From Amorphus sp040750475 (GTDB lineage: Bacteria; Pseudomonadota; Alphaproteobacteria; Rhizobiales; Amorphaceae), in assembly GCF_040750475.1 (NCBI RefSeq), contig NZ_JABJVY010000004.1:62001-126000 (forward strand): a stretch of 64,000 nucleotides of DNA, given 5' to 3'. Numbering within the stretch: position 1 is the stretch's first letter; the number at the start of each line of letters is the position of its first letter. Position numbers and translations under genes: made by a program. A model generated the notes under the pieces. It was not told where the DNA came from. It ran no database searches and saw nothing but the letters and a program-made list of their open reading frames with translations. Positions 50,402 to 59,295 of the stretch are shown here, piece by piece.

Positions 50402-50808
50402 CAGTGCGTCCTCCCCGGGACCGCGCGCCGCCGGCAGCATTCCAGCGTCAACTTCCACGCCACGACAACCGCCTCGATAGCATCCAGTAGCCGATCGAGA
50501 TCGCCGTCATCGCGGCGATCCTCCACCACCCGACAGGCATGCGCCGCCGTCGTGCGATCGCGCTCGAACAGGCCGCCGGTCTCCGTCAGCGACAGCCCCA
50601 GATCGACATGGGCGATATACATCGCGACCTGTCGGGCGAACGCCACTTCCGCCCGCCGCCGCGTTGGGGCGGCAAGCTCGTCGATCGGAAGCGCAAACGC
50701 GGCCGCAACGGTCGATTCAATCATCCGCCGGGCCGCGGCCCGATCCGAAACGCTCCATGCCCTCGCCCGCTCCCGCATTTCGATGGCCCTTCCAGACCCA
50801 CGCCACAT
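50401..50808 (-). CDS. DnaA C-terminal-like helix-turn-helix protein
   Basis: A 135-residue protein with a helical N-terminus and a C-terminal HTH (ARQVAMYIAHVDLGLSLTET, GGLFERDRTTAAHACRVVED) whose RDRTT... resembles the DnaA-box-binding motif RDHTTV. GGAGGT eight bases before ATG 50808 supports the start. It may bind DnaA-box-like sites. Coupled with the DUF6456 gene; in rhizobia this pair is conserved. Confidence 0.75.
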   Translation of the reverse strand: MWRGSGRAIEMRERARAWSVSDRAAARRMIESTVAAAFALPIDELAAPTRRRAEVAFARQVAMYIAHVDLGLSLTETGGLFERDRTTAAHACRVVEDRRDDGDLDRLLDAIEAVVVAWKLTLECCRRRAVPGRTH

Positions 50809-51166
50809 GACCACTTACCTCCATCCGACCACATCGAGACGCATCAGAATAGGATTTTATGCCTATATCCAGTGATACGACTCCCCGTGTCGGCGGGGAT
50901 AAGTTTCCCTCTGACGTGATCTAAAAAATCTGGATCAGCGGCCGCCGCAATTGATCCGCTTTCGACCCTGCATCGCTGAGGCCGGACCGCCGGGCGAGAA
51001 CATCGGCGCCGGCTTTCCGCAAGGTCCGGCGCGCAAAGGAAAGGACCGAGCGCTCGGGCGATACAGCGCCTTCGCCCTAAAACGCTCTTTGCGGCCGGCC
51101 TCATCCCCGCCCGCGCCCAGGGCGCGACACTGTCTGCTCCTGACATGATCATCAAAGGAGAGCGGG
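50809..51166. other. 358-base intergenic region
   Basis: Between the HTH gene (minus) and a small plus-strand gene. A single CRISPR-type I-E-like palindrome lies at 50879-50907 with no array. AAAGGAGAG precedes ATG 51167. Nothing else identified. Confidence 0.4.
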
Positions 51167-51580
51167 ATGGCCGATTTCCCGGGAGAGAACCGAGGACCGA
51201 CGCTTGTTTCCCTCAACGATTTCAGCGCGCAGCAATCCAGCGAGATGCGGCGATTGCGCCACCTTATCCCCGCAACCGATGCGGAGATCGCCGATCGCTC
51301 CGTGGAAGGGCAACAGCGGCTCCTCACCCGCCTGCGCCGCGCGATCCGGGCAGAGCGCCAACGCGGCATTGCAGGGCACTGGTCCTACGACCTCAACCGG
51401 CATATCGCGCTGAAACAAGCCGTGGACCTGCTTCAGCAACGCCATGGATTGCAGCTACGACCAGATCCCGACCTGTCCAGCCGGAAAACGATAGCCAAAG
51501 AAAAAACGCCCGCGGCGTGCCACGGGCGTTTTGACGACGACTTGGTATTGAGCAATTGGCGATCAGATGTCTCCACCTGA
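51167..51580 (+). CDS. Small cytoplasmic protein, unknown, read through a terminator hairpin
   Basis: A 137-residue frame from ATG 51167, with a good Shine-Dalgarno. The first 100 residues look like a real helical protein (RLLTRLRRAIRAERQRG, IAGHWSYDLNRHIALKQAVD, LLQQRHGLQ), but the last 35 run through the bidirectional terminator at 51504-51531. Either the protein is full length and shares its end with the terminator, or the natural product ends by a shorter form. No family recognised with confidence. Confidence 0.55.
   Translation: MADFPGENRGPTLVSLNDFSAQQSSEMRRLRHLIPATDAEIADRSVEGQQRLLTRLRRAIRAERQRGIAGHWSYDLNRHIALKQAVDLLQQRHGLQLRPDPDLSSRKTIAKEKTPAACHGRFDDDLVLSNWRSDVST
51504..51531 (-). terminator. 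Terminator between mucR and the convergent small gene
   Basis: AAACGCCCG / CGGGCGTTT 9-bp stem with a 10-base loop. On the minus strand it is followed by TTTTTTCTTT, a good terminator of mucR; on the plus strand by only a short T-run, so it works less well there. Confidence 0.82.
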
Positions 51581-51637
51581 TCGAAAAAGGCTCTAGGCCC
51601 GTTCCGTTTTTCTCGGAATCACGGACCGAGAAAGCGA

Positions 51638-52087
51638 TTAGGACTTGCCGCGCCCACGCGTGGCCTTGGTCGGCGCCGCGCTGGTGCGCTGCTGGCCGAG
51701 GCCCATACGCTTGGCAAGCTCGGAGCGCGCAGCGGCATAGTTCGGCGCAACCATCGGGTAGTCAGCCGCCAGACCCCACTTCTCGCGATACTCTTCCGGC
51801 GAGAGGTTGTAGTGCGTGCGCAGGTGCCGCTTCAGCGACTTGAACTTCTTTCCGTCCTCAAGACAGATGATGTAGTCCGGCGTGACGGACTTCTTGATCG
51901 GCACAGCCGGCTTCAGCGGCTCCGGCTCAGGCTCCGCCGCCTCGCCGCTCGTCTTCAGCAGGGCACCGTAAACTTCGTTGATCAGCCCCGGAAGATCCTG
52001 GGCAGCCACCGTATTGTTGCTGACATAGGCGGAAACAATGTCAGCCGTCAGGTCGATAAAGTTCGCGTCCTGCGTGATTTCGCTCAT
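51638..52087 (-). CDS. MucR/Ros family zinc-finger transcriptional regulator
   Basis: A 149-residue MucR: NFIDLTADIVSAYVSNNTVA in the N-terminal oligomerisation region, ADLPGLINEVYGAL-like helix, and a C-terminal C2H2-type finger (VTPDYIICLEDGKKFKSLKR, HLRTHYNLSPEEYREKWGL). Members control exopolysaccharide, motility and cell-cycle genes and repress their own gene. A probable promoter lies 145 bases upstream. Confidence 0.95.
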   Translation of the reverse strand: MSEITQDANFIDLTADIVSAYVSNNTVAAQDLPGLINEVYGALLKTSGEAAEPEPEPLKPAVPIKKSVTPDYIICLEDGKKFKSLKRHLRTHYNLSPEEYREKWGLAADYPMVAPNYAAARSELAKRMGLGQQRTSAAPTKATRGRGKS

Positions 52088-52807
52088 AACATTCTCGCTT
52101 TTATAGCTGTTGCCTATCGGCGCCGGGATAAGACAGTCGTCGTCAGCACTCGCGCCCTAGCGGAGGCGGCCGTGTCTTTCTCGGCACTGCTCCAGCAAAG
52201 TGAATCGATCCGTTGCTTTGCTATGCGAGTGTATAAGTGCGAATTTTCAAAAGACAAGTGCCCCAGACCCGATCCGGCGAAAAAAAACGTGCGCCCACGA
52301 AAGTTAAGGGGGGCAAATCCGGGCAAAACACGAAGGCTTGTTCCATTCTGACCGTAAATTCCGCAGAACAGGCCGGGGGCATCAAAGGCCGAAACTGGCA
52401 ATTTCGCCCGGATTCAGCCACTTTTCGCCAACCGGGAGCCCGGCTCAAGAGAGCACAAGGGCGCGTGACAAGGAAACCGATCCGCGCATACTTACCCCGA
52501 AATCCCATCGCGCGCCGTAATGGATGACTGGGTGATCAAGCAACGAAAAAGTCGAGTGTCCAACCGCATCCACGCGGAAGCTGCGGGCCGCTCGCGCAGC
52601 ATTATTGCGAAAAGATCGCTACGGATACCCTGGAGATCCGTCAGCACTGCCAATAGCCAACCGAGATTAGGTTTGCCGAACGCCAACCTGGAATGGATCT
52701 ACTAGAAGCTGTTCTGAACTTGAAACAGGGCCCGGGCGGCGCCGTTTGCGTGCGCTCCGGCAGGAGCCGATCGACGCGCTGATCTGGATGGATGGTGCAG
52801 TTCGAAG
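52088..52807 (-). other. Long leader and non-coding region upstream of mucR
   Basis: More than 700 bases without a convincing gene. It contains the probable mucR promoter and AT-rich stretches, the typical MucR/H-NS-like target composition. A short plus-strand frame near 52520-52705 shows no resemblance to known proteins. Confidence 0.5.
52230..52257 (-). promoter_or_regulatory. Probable mucR promoter
   Basis: TTGTCT, a 16-base spacer and TATACA on the minus strand (52257-52252 and 52235-52230), about 145 bases before the start codon. Surroundings are AT-rich, as expected for MucR autoregulation. Confidence 0.42.
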
Positions 52808-53054
52808 GCGAACCGGTGCCCACTTCGCCTGGAAATGCTCATGGCAGCGTCCCCGCAGCCGCGAGCAAAGCAAACTGGCGCGAGCGATAAGATCCTTACG
52901 CGCATTTCCGGACGGCGAACCGGTGCCCACTTCGCCTGGAAATGCTCATGGCAGCGCCCCCCGCAGACGCGAGCAAAGCAAACTGGCGCGAGCGATGAGA
53001 TTCTTACGCGCATTTCCGGACGGCGAACCGGTGCCCACTTCGCCTGGAAATGCT
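52808..53054. repeat. Tandem array of a palindrome plus spacer next to mnhG
   Basis: Three copies of the palindrome core (GCGAACCGGTGCCCACTTCG) at 52808, 52915 and 53023, 107 and 108 bases apart, separated by a module-B-like spacer (GCGAGCAAAGCAAACTGGCG). The last copy ends one base before the mnhG stop codon. Within it outer arms GCATTTCC/GGAAATGC and inner arms GGCGAA/TTCGCC are perfect. Confidence 0.9.
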
Positions 53055-53459
53055 TTAGGTCCGGTCGGGCTTCTGACCGGTCTGAACGGGGGTGTCGGCC
53101 TTGAGGACACCGCTCGGCTGAACGATGGTGTCGGCAAGTGCATCCTGGTACGTCGCCTTGCAGGGGCGATAGCCAACCAGATAGGCCGCTCGCGCCAAGA
53201 GATGGGCCGACAACGGAGCCGTCAGCAAGAAGAACACGACGCCCGCGATCGCGCGGGTCACGACATCCAGCTCTTGAGAATCGACGGCCAGCGCAAGAAG
53301 CAGCACCCCCGAACCCAGCGTCCCGGCCTTACTTGCCGCATGCATGCGCATATAGACGTCGTCGAGACGCAGCAGACCGATCGCGGCAACCAGCGCGAAG
53401 AACGCGCCGATCAGCAGCATCAGCCCAACAATGATGTCGATGGCTTCGGCAAGGGTCAT
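53055..53459 (-). CDS. mnhG: Na+/H+ antiporter subunit G
   Basis: A 134-residue membrane protein of three helices (IIVGLMLLIGAFFALVAAIG, LLRLDDVYMRMHAASKAGT, AIAGVVFFLLTAPLSAHLLA), the MnhG/PhaG pattern. Last gene of the mnhABCDEFG operon. Its stop codon abuts a repeat array. Confidence 0.94.
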   Translation of the reverse strand: MTLAEAIDIIVGLMLLIGAFFALVAAIGLLRLDDVYMRMHAASKAGTLGSGVLLLALAVDSQELDVVTRAIAGVVFFLLTAPLSAHLLARAAYLVGYRPCKATYQDALADTIVQPSGVLKADTPVQTGQKPDRT

Positions 53460-53779
53460 TGGTCCCTCCCCTCATCGAGGGCGGATGGGATGTCTTCGGT
53501 CGAGCCGCGCGTCAGCACGAAGCGGGCGAAGGCGACCGTCGACAGAAAACCGATCAGCCCGAGCGCGATCGCAATATCGACATAGAGGTAGAAACCGCTG
53601 TGCACGCCGAACGTGGCGATGAAGCCGATCGCGACGGCAATCAGCATATCGAGCGCAAGGATACGGTCCGGCAGCGTCGGTCCGGTCACGATCCGGTAGA
53701 CGATCACGATGAACGAGATCGACAGGAGCAGAAAGGCGATGTCGACACAAATGCCGAGAAACTGGCTGACCGGGATCAT
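53456..53779 (-). CDS. mnhF: Na+/H+ antiporter subunit F
   Basis: A 107-residue subunit with three helices (GICVDIAFLLLSISFIVIVY, LDMLIAVAIGFIATFGVHSG, IALGLIGFLSTVAFARFVL) and the family motif GPTLPDRILALDML. Overlaps both neighbours by four bases. Confidence 0.94.
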   Translation of the reverse strand: MIPVSQFLGICVDIAFLLLSISFIVIVYRIVTGPTLPDRILALDMLIAVAIGFIATFGVHSGFYLYVDIAIALGLIGFLSTVAFARFVLTRGSTEDIPSALDEGRDQ

Positions 53780-54249
53780 CGGAAAGTCTCCATGATCTTG
53801 CGTTCAAAACCGTTCTTGATGTCCTCGATCACCCCGTCGGGATCCGGCGCATCGATGCAATGGATGAACAGCGTTTCGCGATCCTCCGACACGTCGAGCG
53901 AAAGGGTTCCCGGCGTCAGCGTTATCAGGTTAGCCAGAAGCGTGATCTCGAAGTCGCGATCGACCTGCAGCGGATAGGCGACAATCGCCGGCTTGAGCGG
54001 GCGGTGCGGCGAAAGCACGATGATCGCCACCCGGATCGACGACATCACCAGCTCCCAGAAGAAGAGCCCGGCCAGTCCCGCCGCGCGCCACATCCGGGTC
54101 ACCGCCCCGGCGGTACCGAGCTGCTCGCGGATCAGCCAGAGCGCCATTGAGGCGAGCACAAAGCCGAACAGGAGGTTCAGAAGCGCGAAGCTGCCGGTGA
54201 TCGCCCCCCAGGCAAGCGCCAGCAGGACATTGGCCAGAAGCACGGTCAT
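53776..54249 (-). CDS. mnhE: Na+/H+ antiporter subunit E
   Basis: A 157-residue MnhE: NVLLALAWGAITGSFALLNL, YPLQVDRDFEITLLANLITL, TPGTLSLDVSEDRETLFIHC are family signatures. Start ATG 54249; overlaps mnhD by four bases. Confidence 0.94.
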   Translation of the reverse strand: MTVLLANVLLALAWGAITGSFALLNLLFGFVLASMALWLIREQLGTAGAVTRMWRAAGLAGLFFWELVMSSIRVAIIVLSPHRPLKPAIVAYPLQVDRDFEITLLANLITLTPGTLSLDVSEDRETLFIHCIDAPDPDGVIEDIKNGFERKIMETFR

Positions 54250-55817
54250 GGCTGCTCCCCCTGCCCCAGCACGACGCCGACATAGCCGGCGGGATCCAAC
54301 AGCGCGTCGGCGCTCTTCATCGTCGCGCTCATCAACCCTTCCGGCACCACGCCAAGCGCGATCACGATCACCGTCAAAATCGCGATCGGACCGAGCCAGT
54401 TGACCCGGCTGGCGGTCGGCAAGCCGGCGACCCGGATCGGCGCCTCGGTGCCGAGATCGCGCCAAAACGCCAGAAGCCAGACCCGCGCCATGGCGATGGT
54501 GGTCAACAGGCCGGTGAACAGGATCGTCGCCGCCGCCCATTCCGACCCGGACGCCACGCTCGCGCGCACCAGCATGACCTTCGGCCAGAAGCCGGAGAAG
54601 GGCGGCAGGCCGGACACCGCAAAGGCCAGGATCAGGAAGATCGCGGCAAAGGTCGGATCGGTACGATAGAGCCCGCTCGTTGTGTGGAGAGAGCAGGATC
54701 CGGCCAGCCGCTCCATGCCACCGACGGCGAGATAAAGCGCCGTCATCACCAGGATCGAATGGATCGCGTAGTAGACCGCGCCGGCGAGTGCTTCTTCCGT
54801 GCCCACCGCGACGCCGACGAGCATGGTCCCGATGCCCGTGATCACCACAAAGCCCAGAAGCCGGCGGACATCGCCCTGGGCCAACGCGCCGAACGCCCCG
54901 ACCAGCATGGTCAGGATCGCCACCCACAAAAAGACGTGGTCCAGCCCCATCCGGCTTTCCGGCAGGAGCATCACCAGCACCCTCAGGAGGGCATAGACGC
55001 CGACCTTGGTCAGCAGGCCGGCGAACACCGCCGACACCACGATCCGCGGCGTGTGATAGGAGGCCGGTAGCCAGAAATTCAGCGGAAATGCCGCCGCCTT
55101 CATGGCGAACGCCACGAAAAAGAGCGTGGCAACCGCCGCGATCGGCGCGGTATCGGCAAGTTCGGGCACGGAGCGGGCGATATCGGCCATATTGAGCGTG
55201 CCGACCAGACCGTAAAGCAGGCCGACCGCGATCAGGAAGAAGGTGGTCGCAACCAGGTTGAGGACGCCATACTTCACGGCGCCGTCGAGCTGCGCCCGCT
55301 CGCCACCCAGGATCATGAGCCCGAACGAGGCGATCAGAAGCACTTCGAACCAGACATAGAGGTTGAAGATATCGCCGGTCAGGAAGGCACCGGACACACC
55401 AGAAATCAGCAGGAGATAGAAGGTGTAGAAACCAAATCGGCGGCGCCCGACATCGATGTCGGCTCCGGCATAGATGGCGCCGACGAGACCGACCACGGAG
55501 GTCGTCAGCGACAACAACGCACCCAGCACATCGACGGTGAACAGGATGCCGAACGGGGGCAGCCAGTTGCCCATCGCCATCACCACGGGTCCGTGGTTCA
55601 GGACCACGCCCAGCAGGCCCACGTTGATCAAGACCAGCAGGCCGAGAACGATGATGGTCAGGCGGCTTGCATAGTCGTTGCGCGACCGCAGCATCAGGCA
55701 GAGCGCGCCGCCGGCGAGCGGCAGCGCCACCGGCGCGATCGCGAGCCAGTCGACGGCCGCGAGCGGTTCGATGATCATCGCCTGAGCGCGATCGACGATG
55801 GGACCCGGTCCAGCCAC
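54246..55817 (-). CDS. mnhD: Na+/H+ antiporter subunit D
   Basis: A 523-residue proton-pumping-type subunit related to NuoM/N, with about 14 helices and KYGVLNLVATTFFLIAVGLL, FPLNFWLPASYHTPRIVVSA and KVGVYALLRVLVMLLPE motifs, including the functional lysine and glutamate positions. GTG 55817 has GGAG seven bases upstream; ATG 55778 is an alternative start. Confidence 0.93.
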   Translation of the reverse strand: MAGPGPIVDRAQAMIIEPLAAVDWLAIAPVALPLAGGALCLMLRSRNDYASRLTIIVLGLLVLINVGLLGVVLNHGPVVMAMGNWLPPFGILFTVDVLGALLSLTTSVVGLVGAIYAGADIDVGRRRFGFYTFYLLLISGVSGAFLTGDIFNLYVWFEVLLIASFGLMILGGERAQLDGAVKYGVLNLVATTFFLIAVGLLYGLVGTLNMADIARSVPELADTAPIAAVATLFFVAFAMKAAAFPLNFWLPASYHTPRIVVSAVFAGLLTKVGVYALLRVLVMLLPESRMGLDHVFLWVAILTMLVGAFGALAQGDVRRLLGFVVITGIGTMLVGVAVGTEEALAGAVYYAIHSILVMTALYLAVGGMERLAGSCSLHTTSGLYRTDPTFAAIFLILAFAVSGLPPFSGFWPKVMLVRASVASGSEWAAATILFTGLLTTIAMARVWLLAFWRDLGTEAPIRVAGLPTASRVNWLGPIAILTVIVIALGVVPEGLMSATMKSADALLDPAGYVGVVLGQGEQP

Positions 55818-55818
55818 G

Positions 55819-56196
55819 TCAGTACTCCATCGGCGGAAGCCGCCGCTCGGCCGGCTCCGCGTCGCGCATTTCGTCGACGTCGTCGGTGCCGAGCTCCTGG
55901 AAGGCCCGGTAGCTCAGAACCAAAAGAAAGGCGAACAGGGAAAACGAGATCACGATCGCCGTCAGGATCAGTGCCTGCGGCAGCGGGTTCGCGACCGTGT
56001 CGTCGACCGTCTGCAGACCAAGCGGGATCACCGGCGGCGCGGCGATCGTCAGGCGCCCGGAGGTGAAAATCAGAAGGTTCACCGCGTTGCCGAGCAACAC
56101 CACGCCGATCAGGATGCGCACGGTCCGCCGCGACAGCATCATGTAGATCGCTGAGACGAAGAACAGTCCGACCAGGAGCGCGAGAATTCCCTCCAT
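55819..56196 (-). CDS. mnhC: Na+/H+ antiporter subunit C
   Basis: A 125-residue NuoK-like subunit (AIYMMLSRRTVRILIGVVLL, GNAVNLLIFTSGRL, LPQALILTAIVISFSLFAFL). The start overlaps the mnhB stop. Confidence 0.94.
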   Translation of the reverse strand: MEGILALLVGLFFVSAIYMMLSRRTVRILIGVVLLGNAVNLLIFTSGRLTIAAPPVIPLGLQTVDDTVANPLPQALILTAIVISFSLFAFLLVLSYRAFQELGTDDVDEMRDAEPAERRLPPMEY

Positions 56197-56615
56197 TACT
56201 CCTGCTCCGGCTCCTCAAGGGTGAGCGCGATCGTGGTGATGGCCCCCACCACAGTGAAATAGACCCCGGTGTCGAACAGCATCACCGAGGACAGCGGGAT
56301 CTCCACGCCGAACAGGTGCAGCGTCACCCAGAGGCCGCTCAGGAAGCCCTTGCCGACAAAGAAGGAGAGAAAGCCGGAAAACGCGGCGAGGAACACGCCG
56401 AACCCGGCGAGCGCGATCGGATGGACCAACAGCGCGCGACGCACCGGCGCGACGCCCCAGGCGATGCCGTAGATCGAAAGCGCCGAGGCGGCGATCAAAC
56501 CGCCGATGAAGCCGCCGCCGGGATCGTTGTGGCCGCGCAAAAGCACGAAGATGGAAAACAACACCGCAAGGGCGGCAATATACGGCGCAATCGTGCGAAA
56601 GATGATCGTGCTCAT
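56196..56615 (-). CDS. mnhB: Na+/H+ antiporter subunit B
   Basis: A 139-residue subunit (TIAPYIAALAVLFSIFVLLR, GHNDPGGGFIGGLIAASALS, VEIPLSSVMLFDTGVYFTVV). GHNDPGGGFIGG is diagnostic of MnhB. The start ATG 56615 overlaps mnhA by four bases. Confidence 0.95.
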   Translation of the reverse strand: MSTIIFRTIAPYIAALAVLFSIFVLLRGHNDPGGGFIGGLIAASALSIYGIAWGVAPVRRALLVHPIALAGFGVFLAAFSGFLSFFVGKGFLSGLWVTLHLFGVEIPLSSVMLFDTGVYFTVVGAITTIALTLEEPEQE

Positions 56616-59002
56616 TGGTCGAGCGCAGCCTCCTTCAGAGATTCGCCCTGGTCGAGATCGGGCCGCGCCAGCGGACCGCGATTCTCCCGGCTCTTGAGGC
56701 GAATCAGCGCCAGAATGGCGAGCCCCGCGCACATGACCACCGAAATCTCACCCAGCGTGTCGAGGCCGCGGAAGTCGACGATGATGACGTTGACGATGTT
56801 GCGGCCGTGGGCGATCGCACGGGCATATTCGGCATAGAATTCCGAAACGCGTGGATCGAACGGCTGCTCGATCACGGCGATGAGCGCCAGGGTGAATGCG
56901 CCGCCGCAGGCAAGCGCCAAGGCACCATCGCGCAGCCGGGTCGGGAATGGCCGATGATCGGTGGGGCTCAGGTTCAGGCGCGTCATCACCAGGGCGAGGA
57001 TCACCACCGACAGGATCTCCACCATGAACTGGGTGAAGGAGAGATCCGGAGCGCCATAGAGCATGAAGATGATGGCCACCATCGTGCCCTGGATTCCGAG
57101 CGTGACGATGGCGATCAGGCGCGTCTGGGCGACCAGCACGGCCAAGAGGCTCGCCGCGGCAATGCCTAGAACCACCCAGAAATAGAAGGGCGCGTCGGCG
57201 TTGATCCCCATGAAGGTCGGGAATTCGCCGAACAACCACATCGGCACGAGCAGCCCGACCGTCACGGCCAGGAAAGTGATCGTGACATAGCCCTTCATGC
57301 GGCCCGGCTGCAGGATGTCGCTGAGGCCGCTGGCCAGGAACACAAGGCTGCGCAAGATCTGGTCGAAACCGCGATCCGGCCCCCAGCCGATGCCGTCCAA
57401 CACGCTCACGAACAAGCGGCGCAGCGGCCGATAGACCACAGCGAACACGACGCCGAGCGCGATCGTGATCAGAGTCAGAATCACCGGCGGCTTCAGGCCC
57501 GTGGGGATCAAATGCAGGTGAAGATCGAGCGGACGCCCCGCCACCGCGCTCGCCATCGGCCCCACGATCGCATGCGTGGTCGCCTCCAGCCCGAGCGCGC
57601 CCACAAGCGACAACAGCCCCAGGACGATCGGGCCGAGCCAGAGCGAGATCGGACCTTCATGGGCCGGCTTCGGCGTTTCCTGGTGCGCGCCCAGGAACGG
57701 CTTGAAAACCAGGATCACCGCCACGGCGAACATCATCGCGTTGCCGAGAACCGCCACGGCGAGCGCCAGCGAGACGCCGGAGGCATGCCACAGGCCCTCG
57801 TACAGCACCTCCTTGGCCACGAACCCGATCAGCGGCGGCAGTCCGGCCATCGACAGGCACGCAATCAGCGCCGCGAAGAAGGTAATCGGCATCTTGCCGG
57901 CAAGACCGCCGAGACCGTCGATCTCGCGCGTGCCGGTCTCATGGTCGATGGTGCCGGCAACCATGAACAGGCCGCCTTTGAACAACGCGTGGGCGATCAG
58001 GTAGAGGACGGCGCCGGTCAGCGCCATCTCGGTGCCGATCCCGGTCAGAAACACCAGCACGCCGAGCGAGGCGACGGTCGTGTAGGCGAGGATCTGCTTC
58101 AGGTCGGTGTTACGGACGGCCAGCACCATGCCGGTCAGGAACGTCGCCCCGCCGAAGATGGGCAGGATGGTTTCCCAAAGCAGCGTGTCGCCGAACGCCG
58201 GATTGAGCCGCATCAGGAGGTAGACGCCGGCCTTCACCATGGTGGCGGAATGCAGATAGGCCGACACCGGCGTCGGCGCTTCCATGGCGTTGGGCAACCA
58301 GGAATGCAGTGGCACCTGCGCCGATTTGGCGAACGCCCCGCCGAGCACCAGGATCAGGATCGGCAGATAGGCGGCGCTGTCGCGCACGGCATCGCCCGAC
58401 GCGAGCACATCGCTCAGGCTGGAGGCACCGGTCGAAATCATCAGGAGCAGGAAGCCGGCAAGCAGCGCAAGCCCGCCGCCGCCGGTGATCACCAGCGCCT
58501 GCAACGCCGCCCGGCGCGATGCGGAGCGGGTATGATCGAAGCCGATCAGCAGGAACGACGTGATCGACGTCAGCTCCCAGAACACGAACAGCGACATCAG
58601 GTCGTCGGCAATGACGAGCCCCAGCATCGCGCCCATGAACAACAGGATGAAGGAGAAGAAGCGTCCCTGATTCGGGTGGCCCTTCAGGTAGCCACCGGAA
58701 TAGATGACGATGAACGTCCCGATCCCGGTGATGAGCAGCGCGAACAGCAGCGACAGCCCATCCAGGCGGATGGAGTAACGGATCGACAGGCTCGGGATCC
58801 AATCGATACCGGCGCGAAGCACCGATCCGTCGGCAATCGCCGGCACCATCTGCGCGAAGTGCACGAACAGAAGCGCGGGCACGATGGCCAGAATCCAACC
58901 GGCGCGATGCCCGACCAGGCTCTTGAGCCAGGGACCGAGAGCGGCGGCAACGAACGGCGCGAGCGCAAATATTAGCGTTCCGTCGATCGCACTCGGCGGC
59001 AT
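56612..59002 (-). CDS. mnhA: Na+/H+ antiporter subunit A
   Basis: A 796-residue subunit. The N-terminal two-thirds resemble NuoL (SLLFALLITGIGTFIVIYSG, FWELTSITSFLLIGFDHTRS, HSWLPNAMEAPTPVSAYLHS, ATMVKAGVYLLMRL); the C-terminal third is the MnhA-specific domain ending in DFRGLDTLGEISVVMCAGLA. The complex exports Na+ or K+ in exchange for protons, giving alkali and salt tolerance. AGGAGG lies before ATG 59002. First gene of mnhABCDEFG. Confidence 0.95.
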   Translation of the reverse strand: MPPSAIDGTLIFALAPFVAAALGPWLKSLVGHRAGWILAIVPALLFVHFAQMVPAIADGSVLRAGIDWIPSLSIRYSIRLDGLSLLFALLITGIGTFIVIYSGGYLKGHPNQGRFFSFILLFMGAMLGLVIADDLMSLFVFWELTSITSFLLIGFDHTRSASRRAALQALVITGGGGLALLAGFLLLMISTGASSLSDVLASGDAVRDSAAYLPILILVLGGAFAKSAQVPLHSWLPNAMEAPTPVSAYLHSATMVKAGVYLLMRLNPAFGDTLLWETILPIFGGATFLTGMVLAVRNTDLKQILAYTTVASLGVLVFLTGIGTEMALTGAVLYLIAHALFKGGLFMVAGTIDHETGTREIDGLGGLAGKMPITFFAALIACLSMAGLPPLIGFVAKEVLYEGLWHASGVSLALAVAVLGNAMMFAVAVILVFKPFLGAHQETPKPAHEGPISLWLGPIVLGLLSLVGALGLEATTHAIVGPMASAVAGRPLDLHLHLIPTGLKPPVILTLITIALGVVFAVVYRPLRRLFVSVLDGIGWGPDRGFDQILRSLVFLASGLSDILQPGRMKGYVTITFLAVTVGLLVPMWLFGEFPTFMGINADAPFYFWVVLGIAAASLLAVLVAQTRLIAIVTLGIQGTMVAIIFMLYGAPDLSFTQFMVEILSVVILALVMTRLNLSPTDHRPFPTRLRDGALALACGGAFTLALIAVIEQPFDPRVSEFYAEYARAIAHGRNIVNVIIVDFRGLDTLGEISVVMCAGLAILALIRLKSRENRGPLARPDLDQGESLKEAALDQ

Positions 59003-59295
59003 GCGTACGCGCCTCCTGGAGCTTCCGGCCGAACCGCCGGACACTGAACACGTTTCCGCATGCCCTCCCACGGACGGCTGACAGCGGCACCCTTTTTTGA
59101 CATATCGTTGGTCACGACGGCGAGCAAGCGACCCGCTGTTGAAAATTGACGCATCCCTTACCGGTGGGCGACCTCACGCCAGCGCTTGAGAGGCTTGATC
59201 GGCCTTCCTAAGTCTGGGCAAGTCGCGGCAGAGACACGCCGACTTGCCTATGTGCGCCGCCCTCTCTCCGCCGAGGTCGAAAAGGATCGCCCGCC
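59003..59295. other. 293-base divergent region between mnhA and msrB
   Basis: No gene. Presumably contains both promoters, but no convincing -35/-10 pair or operator was found by eye. Confidence 0.4.

Noticed and set aside
50879..50907. Single copy of a sequence like a type I-E CRISPR repeat (CTCCCCGTGTCGGCGGGGAT core)
   Set aside because: Only one copy, no spacers or second repeat nearby, no cas genes; a chance GC palindrome is more likely.
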